Shown here: positions 32,406 to 41,574 of the stretch, one piece after another
Numbering within the stretch: the stretch's first letter is position 1
Layout of the letters: the number at the start of each line of letters is the position of its first letter
Source: an uncultured Geobacter sp.
Lineage (GTDB): Bacteria > Desulfobacterota > Desulfuromonadia > Geobacterales > CAIOGM01
NCBI GenBank assembly: GCA_903857795.1
Contig: CAIOGM010000153.1
Span: forward strand, 1-64,000
DNA length: 64,000 nt
Reading direction: 5' to 3'
The notes under the pieces: model-generated
Told to the model about the DNA's origin: nothing
What the model saw: the letters and a program-made list of their open reading frames with translations, nothing else
Database searches by the model: none
Translations under genes and position numbers: made by a program

Positions 32406-33320
32406 TTAGTCTCTCGGAACCGCCAGCATCCGCTCCAGAGCCCTTCGGGCGGGGAGGCGGATCTCTTCCGCTACCGTCACCACCGGAGTGAGAGACCTAA
32501 GTGATGCCGCGATGTCCTCCAGGGAGGTCAGCTTCATGTTGGGGCAGAAGAGGGCCGGGGAGGCAAGGATGAACTCTTTGTCCGGGTTTTCCCGGCGCAA
32601 CCGATAGAGAATCCCCGCCTCGGTGCCGATGATGATCCGCCGGGCATCGCTGTCCCGGCACCAGTCGTACATCCCGGTGGTGGAGCAGACATGGTCGGCA
32701 AGATCCACCACCTCGGGTGAGCATTCGGGGTGACAGAGGAAGAGAGCATCGGGGTGTTCGTCTTTCAGCCTCCGGACGGCGTCCGGCTTCAGCCGTTCAT
32801 GGGTGGGGCAGAACCCGTCCCAGAAATGAAATTTCTTGTCCGAGAACCGGGCTACATACCGCCCCAGGTTCCGGTCGGGGGCGAAGATTATCTCACTTTC
32901 AGGGAGGGAGTCGACCACCTTGAGGGCGTTGGCCGAGGTGCAGCAGATATCGCTTTCGGCCTTGACCGCGGCGGTTGAGTTGACATAGGTGACCACCGGA
33001 ACCCCCGGGAGCCGGGCCTTCAGGCTGCGCAGGCCTTCCGCGGTGATCATGTCGGCCATGGGGCAGCCGGCGTCCAGGCGGGGGAGGAGCACTGTCTTGT
33101 CCGGGGCGAGGATGGCGGCCGACTCCGCCATGAAGTGGACCCCGCAGAAGACGATGACCTGAGCAGTGGTTTTTGCGGCTTCCTGGGAGAGGGCCAGGGA
33201 GTCACCGGTAATGTCGGCAATCTCCTGCACCTCGTCCCGCATGTAGTTGTGGGCAAGCAGCACCCCGTTACGCGACCGGAGCAGCTCCCTAATTTCCAGT
33301 TTCAGCTCTTCCTGGTACAT
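32406..33320 (-). CDS. nadA: Quinolinate synthase NadA
   Basis: 304 residues with AAGGAC before the ATG. Makes quinolinate from iminoaspartate and dihydroxyacetone phosphate in NAD synthesis. The [4Fe-4S] ligands C86 (GCPMADM), C171 (DGFCPTHE) and C259 (ALFCPNMK) are spaced as in characterised Nad[39 protein letters not shown] and CHPECSPEV are family hallmarks. No nadB or nadC in the window. First gene of a minus-strand run with the carbonic anhydrase, the kinase and the YkgJ protein. Confidence 0.96.
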   Translation of the reverse strand: MYQEELKLEIRELLRSRNGVLLAHNYMRDEVQEIADITGDSLALSQEAAKTTAQVIVFCGVHFMAESAAILAPDKTVLLPRLDAGCPMADMITAEGLRSLKARLPGVPVVTYVNSTAAVKAESDICCTSANALKVVDSLPESEIIFAPDRNLGRYVARFSDKKFHFWDGFCPTHERLKPDAVRRLKDEHPDALFLCHPECSPEVVDLADHVCSTTGMYDWCRDSDARRIIIGTEAGILYRLRRENPDKEFILASPALFCPNMKLTSLEDIAASLRSLTPVVTVAEEIRLPARRALERMLAVPRD

Positions 33321-33480
33321 GAACGGTCCTTAGACAGCAGAGATATCTGCCCCGGCAAGCGCCGAGCGGTAGACATAGTAACTCCATATTGTCCCGCGTG
33401 TCAAATTCCTTGCAGCGCAAGGGCATCGGAAAAAGAGGAGGCGCACTTGGCGGGGAATATGTCCGCCCTGGATTTTTACC

Positions 33481-33509
33481 TTGACATCGGATAAAAATTA
33501 CCCTATTTT
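33481..33509 (+). promoter_or_regulatory. Sigma-70 promoter for rplM-rpsI
   Basis: TTGACA and TATTTT separated by exactly 17 bases, about 50 bases upstream of the rplM start, pointing at it. Strong match to consensus. Confidence 0.7.
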
Positions 33510-33560
33510 GGGCACTTTCGGAATCCGCTGTCCATTCAACGCTATGGTTGTGAGGGTGTA

Positions 33561-33989
33561 ATGAAAACGCAAGTCGCCAAAAAAAATGAAGTTTCCCGTG
33601 ACTGGTACGTGGTGGACGTCGAGAATAAGGTTCTCGGCAGGGTTGCCACCCAGATCGCCAACGTCCTGCGCGGCAAGAACAAACCGGTTTTTACTCCCAG
33701 TGTTGATACCGGGGATTTCGTGATCGTGCTCAACGCAGAGAAGATTGCCCTCACCGGCAAGAAGCTCACCGACAAGATGTATTACCGGCATTCGGAATAT
33801 CCGGGCGGACTCAAGTCCATCACCGCCGGCAAACTCATCGAAAAGGATGTGGAGCAGGTGATCAAGAAGGCCGTCAAGGGGATGCTCCCCAAGAACAAGC
33901 TCGCCCGCCACATGATCAGCAAGCTCAAGGTCTATGTGGGGCCGACGCACCCCCATCAGGCTCAGCAGCCGAAGCCGCTCGCACTCTAA
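33561..33989 (+). CDS. rplM: 50S ribosomal protein uL13
   Basis: 142 residues. [20 protein letters not shown], then [30 protein letters not shown] and AVKGMLPKN cover the uL13 core. uL13 is an early-assembly 23S rRNA-binding protein. It is followed by rpsI after 30 bp, the near-universal rplM-rpsI pair. Confidence 0.97.
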   Translation: MKTQVAKKNEVSRDWYVVDVENKVLGRVATQIANVLRGKNKPVFTPSVDTGDFVIVLNAEKIALTGKKLTDKMYYRHSEYPGGLKSITAGKLIEKDVEQVIKKAVKGMLPKNKLARHMISKLKVYVGPTHPHQAQQPKPLAL

Positions 33990-34019
33990 TCACGTATCCC
34001 ACGTTCAGGAGATAGAACA

Positions 34020-34412
34020 ATGGCCGCAGTTCAATATTACGGAACCGGTAAACGGAAGTCCTCCATCGCCCGCGTCTGGATTACTCCGGGCACCGGCGCC
34101 ATCACCGTCAACAAGAAGAGTCTCGACGAATACTTCGGCAGGGAAACCTCCAAGATGGTCGTCAAGCAGCCGCTGGAACTCACCGAAAACCTCGGGAAGT
34201 ACGATGTCATGGTGACCGTCTCGGGCGGCGGCGACATGGGGCAGGCCGGCGCCATCAAGCACGGCATTACCAAGGCGCTCCTGGATGCCGAAGAGACCCT
34301 GCGTGGCACTCTCAAGAAGGCCGGGTTCATCACCCGCGACTCCCGCGTCAAGGAACGGAAGAAATACGGCAAGGCCGCCGCGCGGAGAAGCTTCCAGTTC
34401 TCCAAACGCTAG
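34020..34412 (+). CDS. rpsI: 30S ribosomal protein uS9
   Basis: 130 residues. [20 protein letters not shown] near the start, [17 protein letters not shown] in the middle and the basic C-terminus [17 protein letters not shown] ending QFSKR, the tail that reaches the ribosomal P-site tRNA. Ends just before a terminator. Confidence 0.97.
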   Translation: MAAVQYYGTGKRKSSIARVWITPGTGAITVNKKSLDEYFGRETSKMVVKQPLELTENLGKYDVMVTVSGGGDMGQAGAIKHGITKALLDAEETLRGTLKKAGFITRDSRVKERKKYGKAAARRSFQFSKR

Positions 34413-34435
34413 ACTCTGTTTCAGCGCAGAGAATC

Positions 34436-34467
34436 GGGGAGAATCCGCAAGGGTTTTCCCCTTTTTT
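34436..34467 (+). terminator. Intrinsic terminator after rpsI
   Basis: GGGGAGAA pairs with TTTTCCCC (one G-T wobble) across a short loop, followed by six T. It separates rplM-rpsI from argC, which has its own site CCAGGAGG. Confidence 0.75.
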
Positions 34468-34507
34468 ATTCGTCTCAACCTCAACCTGTTTCTCCAGGAG
34501 GTTTGCC

Positions 34508-35548
34508 ATGCTGCATGTCGCCGTAGTCGGAGCCAGTGGCTACACCGGAGTTGAGCTCTTACGGCTTCTCTATACCCATCCCGAGGTGGCGGTCACCTGC
34601 GTCACCTCGGAACAGAGCGCCGGAAAGCCGGTGGCCGAACTCTTCCCCACACTGAGGAACCGCTATCACCAGATCCTGGAGAACCTGGAGCCGGTTCGGA
34701 TCGCCGACCGGGCGGATTTCATTTTTACGGCCCTCCCCCACAAGGCCTCCATGGAGGTGGTGCCGACCTTCCTCCGGCTGGGGAAACAGGTGGTGGATCT
34801 CTCCGCCGATTACCGGTTTCATGACCCGGCGCTCTACGAGGCGTGGTACCAACCGCACCTGAACCCGGAGCTGCTGAGTCGGGCGGTCTACGGTTTGCCG
34901 GAGATCAGGCGGGAGCAGATCGCCGGGGCCGACCTGGTTGGTAATCCCGGCTGCTATCCCACCTGCAGCATCCTGGGGTTGGCGCCGCTCCTCAAAAACG
35001 GCGTCATCGATCCGGAGCGGATAATTATCGACGCCAAGTCCGGGGTCAGCGGTGCCGGACGGGGGGCCAAGGTCGACAACCTCTACTGCGAGGTAAATGA
35101 TGGCTTCAGGGCCTACGCTGTCGGCGGCGTTCACCGCCACTTGCCGGAGATCGAGCAGGAGCTGTCGCTCCTGGCGGGGCGCTCCCTCACCATCTCCTTC
35201 ACGCCGCATCTGGTCCCCATGGACCGAGGGATCCTGACCACCATCTATGCCGACCTCAAGGGGAGCCATACAACGGCGGAACTCCTGGCCCTCTACCGGG
35301 AGTTCTACGGCGGCGAGGAGTTCGTCCGGATCCTTCCGGAAGGCTCCTTCCCCTCCACTGCCTTTGTCAAAGGCTCCAACTGCTGCGACATCGGCCTCAC
35401 CGTGGACCGGCGTAGCGGGCGGTTGATCATCGTCTCCGCAATCGACAACCTCATGAAGGGGGCAGCGGGGCAGGCGGTGCAGAACATGAACATCATGAAC
35501 GGTTTTCCCGAAAACCTGGGGCTCGATGGCCTGGCGCTCTTCCCCTGA
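34508..35548 (+). CDS. argC: N-acetyl-gamma-glutamyl-phosphate reductase ArgC
   Basis: 346 residues. Reduces N-acetylglutamyl phosphate to the semialdehyde in arginine synthesis. NADP loop [16 protein letters not shown] at the N-terminus, the catalytic Cys149 in [18 protein letters not shown] and the substrate-binding segment [11 protein letters not shown] are present. Full family length. No other arg gene is nearby, so it is probably a stand-alone locus. The MFS gene starts 13 bp after it. Confidence 0.97.
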   Translation: MLHVAVVGASGYTGVELLRLLYTHPEVAVTCVTSEQSAGKPVAELFPTLRNRYHQILENLEPVRIADRADFIFTALPHKASMEVVPTFLRLGKQVVDLSADYRFHDPALYEAWYQPHLNPELLSRAVYGLPEIRREQIAGADLVGNPGCYPTCSILGLAPLLKNGVIDPERIIIDAKSGVSGAGRGAKVDNLYCEVNDGFRAYAVGGVHRHLPEIEQELSLLAGRSLTISFTPHLVPMDRGILTTIYADLKGSHTTAELLALYREFYGGEEFVRILPEGSFPSTAFVKGSNCCDIGLTVDRRSGRLIIVSAIDNLMKGAAGQAVQNMNIMNGFPENLGLDGLALFP

Positions 35549-35561
35549 CCGGGAGAATCCC

Positions 35562-36803
35562 ATGACCGGAACGGCCAATCGCTGGCGTCTCTTCGGTGTC
35601 CTGGCGCTGATGTACATCCTCGCCTACTTTTACAGGATCTCCCTGGCGGTGGTGGCCAAGGATCTCTCAGCAGAGCTGGGGCTCTCCCCCCTCCAGCTGG
35701 GGACCCTCTCCGGCGTCTTCTTCTACGTCTACGCGCTGGTCCAGATTCCCCTGGGTCCGCTCCTGGACCGCTTCGGCGGTCGGCTGGTCATCAGCTCCTT
35801 TGGCCTCCTCAGCTCGGCGGGGGGACTCCTCTTCGCCCTGGCCCCCGGCTATGGTGCCGCCCTGGGGGGGCGGATTCTCATCGGCGCCGGGACCGCCTGT
35901 GTCCTCATGGGTTCCCTGAAGATCTTCACCCACTGGTTCACCCGCCGAGAGTTTGCTGTGGTCTCCGGCTACATGGTGGCCATCGGCAACCTGGGGAATC
36001 TCACGGCCACCGCCCCGCTGGCCCTGGCCGTAGCCGCCGTGGGGTGGCGCAGCTCCTTCCTCGCCGTGGCGGGGCTCCAGTGCCTGGTGACGCTCCTCGT
36101 CTTCGGGGTCGTTCGTGACACCCCGGTCACCGGAGCGCATGTGACCGAGGAGAACAGCCCAGGTATCGGGATGATCGCCTCCTGGCGGATCATCCTGGCC
36201 GACCGGACCTTCCAGCTCCTGAGCCTCCTCTCCTTCTTTTGGTACGGCAACTATATGGTGCTCCAAGGGCTCTGGGGGGGGCCATATCTCATGGAGGCGG
36301 TGGGGATGGACCGCTCCGCTGCCGGGCGGGTACTCCTCTTCACCTCGCTGGGGTTCATCATCGGCTCTCTCCTCCTGGGGAGGGTCACGGAGCGGCTCTT
36401 CAAATCCAGGAAGAGGACCCTGCTGGCCGGACAGCTTCTCCTTCTCCTGCTCATGACCCTCATGCTCGGCCCCGCCGAACAGCTCCCCCGGCCGCTCCTC
36501 TTTGCCGCATTCTTCGTCATCGGCATCGGCGTCTCTTCGGGGGTCACCATCTACCTCTTCATCCGGGAGATGTTCCCCGTCAGGATGATCGCCACCGCCC
36601 TGACATCCCTCAACTTCTTCGTTCTCATGGGAGCGGCGGCGGTGCAGCAGCTCATGGGTTATGTGATCGAGCGCTACCCCAAGGGGGCCAACGGCTATCC
36701 CCCCCAGGCCTATCATCGGGCCTTCCTCATCCCCATCGGCGGCCTGTTGCTGGCGCTGCTCCTTTTCACGCAGGCGAGGGAACCAGGGAAGGGGGAACAG
36801 TAA
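35562..36803 (+). CDS. Major facilitator superfamily transporter
   Basis: 413 residues from the ATG at 35562 (GGGAGA upstream). Twelve predicted helices. The first begins LFGVLALMYILAYFYRISLA and the loop 2-3 motif LLDRFGGR matches the MFS signature GxLaDrxGxR. NLGNLTATAPLALAV and the later SGVTIYLFIREMFPVRMIA lie within helices or loops. Most like the anion/drug and sialate/phthalate-type MFS groups, but the substrate cannot be assigned. Probably co-transcribed with argC. Confidence 0.85.
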   Translation: MTGTANRWRLFGVLALMYILAYFYRISLAVVAKDLSAELGLSPLQLGTLSGVFFYVYALVQIPLGPLLDRFGGRLVISSFGLLSSAGGLLFALAPGYGAALGGRILIGAGTACVLMGSLKIFTHWFTRREFAVVSGYMVAIGNLGNLTATAPLALAVAAVGWRSSFLAVAGLQCLVTLLVFGVVRDTPVTGAHVTEENSPGIGMIASWRIILADRTFQLLSLLSFFWYGNYMVLQGLWGGPYLMEAVGMDRSAAGRVLLFTSLGFIIGSLLLGRVTERLFKSRKRTLLAGQLLLLLLMTLMLGPAEQLPRPLLFAAFFVIGIGVSSGVTIYLFIREMFPVRMIATALTSLNFFVLMGAAAVQQLMGYVIERYPKGANGYPPQAYHRAFLIPIGGLLLALLLFTQAREPGKGEQ

Positions 36804-36822
36804 GCTCGATCCCACGGTCGTT

Positions 36823-38751
36823 TCATCCCCGCCGGAGCCGGCGGACATTCTCCACGCGGATGGTCAGTTTGACGGAGTCAAAGTATTCCAGGAGCGGGAT
36901 CATGAACTTGCGGGAGAGACCGCTCAACTCACGGAACTCCGCGGGGGTGATGGTTCCCCGCTCCTTGAGAAAGGCGGCGAGTTGCTCCCGGAGTGCTGCC
37001 AGCGGTTCCGGGGCATAGTAGAGCTCACCGGTCACCCTCACCGCACCCCCCTCCCTGGCCAGGAGGGCGAGTTGCTCCCGCAGGGACTTTTCGGACAGCT
37101 TCAGCCGCTCTCCCAGCTCCTTCAGCGTGGGGGGCTCGGCTCCACCCTGACGCAGGGCCGACAGCAGCAGGTCGCGGACCCCGCGGCTCTCTGATGAGCG
37201 CTGTCCTCTTCCCGCCGCCGGCTTCACCTGATCCCGTTGGTCAAGGAGCCTCCCCTCCCGCACCAGCGCCGCCAGGAGCGCTCCGAAGTAGCGGGGATCG
37301 CTCTGCTCGGGGAGACATCCTTTCAACTCCTCCTTCCCAATCCCTTCATGGAGGGGATGTTCCGCCAGGAACTCCCCCAGGGCCGTCACCAGATGGTCCC
37401 CCAGCTCGCCAAAAGCCTCGCGGGTCACGAACGTGCGCGGCTCCTTCAAGACCTGCAGCAGGTCCCCCCGGGAGAGGAGCGGGCCCAGCTCCCCCTCCAA
37501 CCGCGGCAGCGTGAGCCCCCCCCGAAAGCAGATCTCCCTGACGTTGATCCCGCTCAGCCTGCTCTCCCGGACCAGGAGCCGGACCCTGGTTGCCACGTCG
37601 TTCCCCCCCAGAGCCGACAGGAGCTCCAGGGCCTCGCCGCTGCGGCGCCGCCTCCGGAGAGGGGCAGGGTCCAGCACCGTTCCCCCGCCGATGGTCATGG
37701 CTGGAGAGTGCCGGCGAAGGACAAAGGGATCACCGGGGAGAAGGAGCAGCGGCTCCTGGAGTCTGAGCTGGGCCGGAGCGCTCTCCCCCGGACGGAGACT
37801 CTGCCGATCCATGAGGATCACCTGGGCTGTGCTCTCCGCAGCGCCACTGTGGATCCGGACGAGGCTACGATGTTTCAGTTCGCGGGAAGAGGAGAGGAGG
37901 TCGAGACGGACATCGGCGGCGTCGCTGCTGCGAAACAGGTCAGGTGGGACAAGGCACTCCCCCCGCCTGATTTCGTGGTGATCGATCCCCTGGAGGTTTA
38001 CCGCAACCCGCTGACCGGCAACGCCCTGCTCTTCCTGCCGACCATGGAGCTGCAGGGCGCGCACCCTTCCCCTCTTGCCGGAAGGGAGGAGCTCTACCAT
38101 CTCCCCCACCCGGATGACTCCCGACCAGAGAGTCCCGGTGACCACCGCGCCAAACCCGGGCATGGTGAATACCCGGTCAATCGGGAGGCGAAACGGTCCG
38201 TTCTGTTCCCGTTGGGGGATCTTCCCGCTGAGGCGCCCCAGCTCTCTTCGGAGAGCATCGACTCCGGCGCCGCTGCGGCTGGAGAGCGGGACGATTGCCG
38301 CCTCTTCCAGAAAACTCCCCGCGAGATACTCCCTGAGCTCCTCGGTCACCAGCTCCAGCCACTCAGGCGCCACCAGGTCGCTCTTGGTGAGGACCACCAC
38401 CCCCCACCTCACTCCCAGGAGCCGGCAGATATCCAGGTGTTCGCGGGTCTGGGGCATCACCCCCTCATCGGCGGCGATGACGAGCATGACCAGATCGATC
38501 CCGCCGGCGCCGGCCACCATGGTCCGGACGAACCGCTCATGCCCCGGTACGTCCACGATCCCCATCGTAACGCCGCCGGGGAGCTCCAGGTGAGCGAACC
38601 CCAGCTCGATGGTGATCCCCCGGGCCTTCTCCACCTTGAGCCGGTCGGTATCGATCCCGGTAAGAGCCATGACGAGACTGCTCTTGCCATGATCCACATG
38701 TCCGGCAGTGCCGGCTACTAGGAACGAATTACGAATGCTCACCCCTTCCAT
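36823..38751 (-). CDS. selB: Selenocysteine-specific translation elongation factor SelB
   Basis: 642 residues. GTPase motifs [21 protein letters not shown] (G1; GHVDHGK core), DVPGHERFV (G3) and LTKSDLV (G4), then EF-Tu-like domains and four winged-helix units at the C-terminus that bind the SECIS RNA (ending [17 protein letters not shown]). SelB delivers selenocysteinyl-tRNA to in-frame UGA codons. The ATG at 38751 overlaps the nitroreductase stop by 13 bp; a GTG three codons later is an alternative. selA and selC are not in the window. Its presence implies selenoproteins elsewhere in the genome. Confidence 0.95.
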   Translation of the reverse strand: MEGVSIRNSFLVAGTAGHVDHGKSSLVMALTGIDTDRLKVEKARGITIELGFAHLELPGGVTMGIVDVPGHERFVRTMVAGAGGIDLVMLVIAADEGVMPQTREHLDICRLLGVRWGVVVLTKSDLVAPEWLELVTEELREYLAGSFLEEAAIVPLSSRSGAGVDALRRELGRLSGKIPQREQNGPFRLPIDRVFTMPGFGAVVTGTLWSGVIRVGEMVELLPSGKRGRVRALQLHGRQEEQGVAGQRVAVNLQGIDHHEIRRGECLVPPDLFRSSDAADVRLDLLSSSRELKHRSLVRIHSGAAESTAQVILMDRQSLRPGESAPAQLRLQEPLLLLPGDPFVLRRHSPAMTIGGGTVLDPAPLRRRRRSGEALELLSALGGNDVATRVRLLVRESRLSGINVREICFRGGLTLPRLEGELGPLLSRGDLLQVLKEPRTFVTREAFGELGDHLVTALGEFLAEHPLHEGIGKEELKGCLPEQSDPRYFGALLAALVREGRLLDQRDQVKPAAGRGQRSSESRGVRDLLLSALRQGGAEPPTLKELGERLKLSEKSLREQLALLAREGGAVRVTGELYYAPEPLAALREQLAAFLKERGTITPAEFRELSGLSRKFMIPLLEYFDSVKLTIRVENVRRLRRG

Positions 38752-39299
38752 TTCTCGTAATGGACGATCTTGTCCAGCGGCTTGCGCGGCGGGCCGGAGA
38801 CCGTTGCTGTGAGCGGATACCCCAGGGGGAAGAGTCCCACGATCCGGATGTCCGGCGGGATGTTCAGCAGTTCGCCAAGCTCCTCCTCCTCAAAAACTCC
38901 CACGAAGACGCTCCCCAACCCTTGGGCATGGGCCGCCAGCATCAGGTTCTGCCCGGCGATCCCCATGTCGGTCAGATAGTACTTCTGCCCTCTCAGTTCC
39001 CCCGACTCGGTGGGCTCCGCACAGGCGACGATGACCACCGGCGCCTCGGCCAGAGCCTTCTGGGCGGGATTGCTCTTGTAGCCGCGGGTCGCGAAGAACG
39101 CCTCCACATAGGAGAGGTCGCTGATCCTCGATTTCACCTCCGGATCCGTCACCACCACCAGCCGCCAGCACTGCATATTGGCCCACGAGGGGGCCTGCTG
39201 TACCGCCTCCAGCACCGCCTGGAGTTTCTCCGGCTCCACCGGCCGATCCGAAAATTTACGTACGCTTCTCCTGCTCCTGATTGCTTCCAGTGTCTCCAT
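38739..39299 (-). CDS. Nitroreductase-family FMN oxidoreductase
   Basis: 186 residues with AAAGGAG before the ATG. N-terminal [15 protein letters not shown] and [15 protein letters not shown] are the FMN-binding nitroreductase signatures; [20 protein letters not shown] is the conserved dimer/FMN helix. It reduces nitro compounds, quinones or similar acceptors with NAD(P)H. Native substrate unknown. Sits between patatin and selB in a tight minus-strand run. Confidence 0.88.
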   Translation of the reverse strand: METLEAIRSRRSVRKFSDRPVEPEKLQAVLEAVQQAPSWANMQCWRLVVVTDPEVKSRISDLSYVEAFFATRGYKSNPAQKALAEAPVVIVACAEPTESGELRGQKYYLTDMGIAGQNLMLAAHAQGLGSVFVGVFEEEELGELLNIPPDIRIVGLFPLGYPLTATVSGPPRKPLDKIVHYEKWKG

Positions 39300-39328
39300 G
39301 CTCTTCTCCTTTGCCGTTGAAATAGTTA

Positions 39329-40198
39329 CTACTTCTGCCGTCCGAGGAGCTCGTTGATCCTCGGCATGGCCGCCAGAGCCGCCCGCTCCCCCTCCATGAT
39401 CGCCTCGTTCCGTTTGGAAAAATCCGCAGCGCCGATAAAACCGACTGCAGGCCTGATCACCACATCCGCCTTGCCAAGCTGGAGCCGGGAGATCTTGTTG
39501 TACATGATGTCGATGGACTTCATGATGGTCTCCATGGCGCTGGTGGGGTTCGTCTGCTCCACACCGTTGGTGATTTCCACGGCGATGACCATGTCGGCGC
39601 CGTACCGCCGGGCCACGTCAATCGCCAGAGGGTTCACCACGCCGCCGTCCACATAGCTTCTCCCGCCAAAGCTCGCCGGTTGAAAGACCCCTGGAATGGA
39701 GCAGCTCGCCTGGACCGCCATCCCGGTGTTGCCTGTGGCAAAGATCGCCTCCTCGCCGCTCTTGATATTGGTGGCCACCGCATAGAAAGGAATCTTCAGC
39801 TTCTCCATGGGGGTCCCCTTGACCTTGGTATTGACGAAATCCCGCAACCGGTCCCCCTTCAAGAACCCCTTGTCCGGGATGGTCAGCTCCGCCAGTTCCC
39901 CCCGCTCCAGGCCCAGGGCGATCTTCTGCAGGGCATAGGCGTCATAGCCATAGGCATAGAGGCTCCCGACGAAGCTCCCTACGCTGGTGCCGACGATCAT
40001 GCTGACAGGAACCTTCTGAGCCTCCAGAATCTTGAGCACCCCGATATGGGCGAACCCCTTGGCGGCCCCGGCCCCCAGCACCACGGCAATCTTGGTGGGG
40101 CTCGACGTGGGAGTCGGCGGCGGCTGGAAGCCGGCGCATCCCCCCAGAAGAAATGTAACGATCAGCAACAGTACCGGTCTGAATTCACTTTTTAACAT
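39329..40198 (-). CDS. Patatin-like phospholipase lipoprotein
   Basis: 289 residues from the ATG at 40198 (AAAGGAG five bases upstream). Signal peptide with lipobox LLGGC (C21). Patatin catalytic dyad: S72 in GTSVG and D184 in SYVDGG, with oxyanion loop GAGAAKG (42-48). This matches the RssA/NTE-type bacterial subgroup. It would hydrolyse phospholipids or lysophospholipids at the envelope face where it is anchored. 29 bp upstream of the nitroreductase gene. Confidence 0.9.
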   Translation of the reverse strand: MLKSEFRPVLLLIVTFLLGGCAGFQPPPTPTSSPTKIAVVLGAGAAKGFAHIGVLKILEAQKVPVSMIVGTSVGSFVGSLYAYGYDAYALQKIALGLERGELAELTIPDKGFLKGDRLRDFVNTKVKGTPMEKLKIPFYAVATNIKSGEEAIFATGNTGMAVQASCSIPGVFQPASFGGRSYVDGGVVNPLAIDVARRYGADMVIAVEITNGVEQTNPTSAMETIMKSIDIMYNKISRLQLGKADVVIRPAVGFIGAADFSKRNEAIMEGERAALAAMPRINELLGRQK

Positions 40199-40446
40199 CG
40201 CTACTCCTTTTGCTTCCAAATGATCGGCGGCGATTATAATCTCTGCCGCCGACAAAGTATATAACCGTCACAATTCACCTCCGGGAAAAGAGCGCGACTG
40301 CGTCAGGCTCACGTTTTCCCCTTGCAGTCAGCAAAACAATATTTTATAGTGATCACCATTTTAAAAAATAATCGTCTATCATCCAAGCATACCTATGTTG
40401 ACACCGTTTTATTTCTGCAACATCGATCCGAATCCGGGAGGTGAAC

Positions 40447-41571
40447 ATGAAACGAGCGAGTGGAGATGAAAAGCAGATTCCCGGAGAGGAGGAGTTCGGG
40501 TCTCCCTTCTGGGAGAAACGGGGGGTCTCCCGGCGAGACTTCATGAAATTCTGCACCGCCATGACGGCGGCGCTGTCGCTTCCCAGCAGCATGATCCCCA
40601 GGGTGGCGGCGGCACTGGAGAACGATAACCGGATTTCCATAATCTGGGTGGAGTTTCAGAGCTGCACCGGCGACACGGAGGCGCTGCTCCGCGCCTCCAG
40701 CCCCACGGTAGCCGAGATCGTCCTGGACGTCCTCTCCATCGACTATTCCGAGACCATCATGGCGGCCGCCGGCCATCAGGCCGAGGAGGCCAGGGCCAGG
40801 ACCATCAAGGAGCGGGCAGGAAAGTACATCGCCGTGGTGGAGGGCTCCATCCCGACCCGGGACAACGGCGCCTACTGCTGCATCGGCGGCCGTTCGGCCT
40901 TGGATCTCGCCCGGGAGCTCTGCAACAACGCCCTGGCCACCATCGCCGTGGGGACCTGCGCCTCCTACGGCGGCATCCCTGCCGCAGCCCCCAACCCCTC
41001 CCGTGCGGTGGGACTCTCCCAGGCCGTTCCCGGCGCCACGGTGATCAATCTCCCCGGCTGCCCGGTGAACACCGACAACCTCGTGGCCACCATCGTCCAT
41101 TTCCTCACCTTCGGCAGACTCCCGCCAGTGGACGGCAAGGGGCGCCCCCTCTTCGCCTACGGCAAGAAGATTCATGACAACTGCGAGCGGCGGGCCCACT
41201 TCGACGCCGGCCAGTACGTGGAGGCGTGGGGGGACCAGGCTCACCGGAAGGGGCATTGCCTCTACAAGATGGGATGCAAGGGGCCGGCCACCTTCCACAA
41301 CTGTCCCATCCAGAAGTACAACGAAAAGACAGCATGGCCCGTCGGCTCCGGACATGGCTGCGCCGGCTGTTCGGAACCGGCCTTCTGGGATACCATGTCC
41401 CCCTTCTACCGTCGGCTCCCCAACGTGCCGGGGTTCGGCATTGAGGCGACGGCCGACAAGATCGGCCTGGGGCTGGTGGCGGCGGCGGCGGCGGGGTTCG
41501 GCGTCCACGGCGCCCTCAACGCCCTGCGCAAGGACAGGGAACCGGGCGAGAACACGAGGGAGGAGGGATAA
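40447..41571 (+). CDS. hyaA: NiFe hydrogenase small subunit (hya type) with Asp at a proximal-cluster ligand position
   Basis: 374 residues from the ATG at 40447 (GGGAGGT upstream). Twin-arginine signal SRRDFMKF (28-35). Proximal cluster segment reads FQSCTGDTEALL: C73 is kept, but the usual second Cys (CxxC) is D76; the other two ligands are in VGTCASYGG and LPGCPVNTD. Medial and distal cluster Cys/His (HCLYKMGCKGP, HGCAGCSEPAFWD) are present. A C-terminal helix (LGLVAAAAAGFGVHGAL) anchors it. A 3-Cys-1-Asp proximal cluster is known from O2-insensitive actinobacterial-type enzymes. Geobacter Hya has been linked to oxidative-stress defence (recalled). Geobacter papers use hyaS for this subunit. 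Confidence 0.93.
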   Translation: MKRASGDEKQIPGEEEFGSPFWEKRGVSRRDFMKFCTAMTAALSLPSSMIPRVAAALENDNRISIIWVEFQSCTGDTEALLRASSPTVAEIVLDVLSIDYSETIMAAAGHQAEEARARTIKERAGKYIAVVEGSIPTRDNGAYCCIGGRSALDLARELCNNALATIAVGTCASYGGIPAAAPNPSRAVGLSQAVPGATVINLPGCPVNTDNLVATIVHFLTFGRLPPVDGKGRPLFAYGKKIHDNCERRAHFDAGQYVEAWGDQAHRKGHCLYKMGCKGPATFHNCPIQKYNEKTAWPVGSGHGCAGCSEPAFWDTMSPFYRRLPNVPGFGIEATADKIGLGLVAAAAAGFGVHGALNALRKDREPGENTREEG

Positions 41572-41574
41572 ACC

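Noticed and set aside
40349-40356. GTGATCAC palindrome upstream of the hydrogenase operon as a CRP/FNR site
   Set aside because: Only eight bases are symmetric and the flanks do not fit TGTGA-N6-TCACA or TTGAT-N4-ATCAA, so chance is likely.
40396-40424. TTGACA upstream of the hydrogenase genes as a promoter
   Set aside because: No acceptable -10 hexamer lies 16-18 bases downstream.
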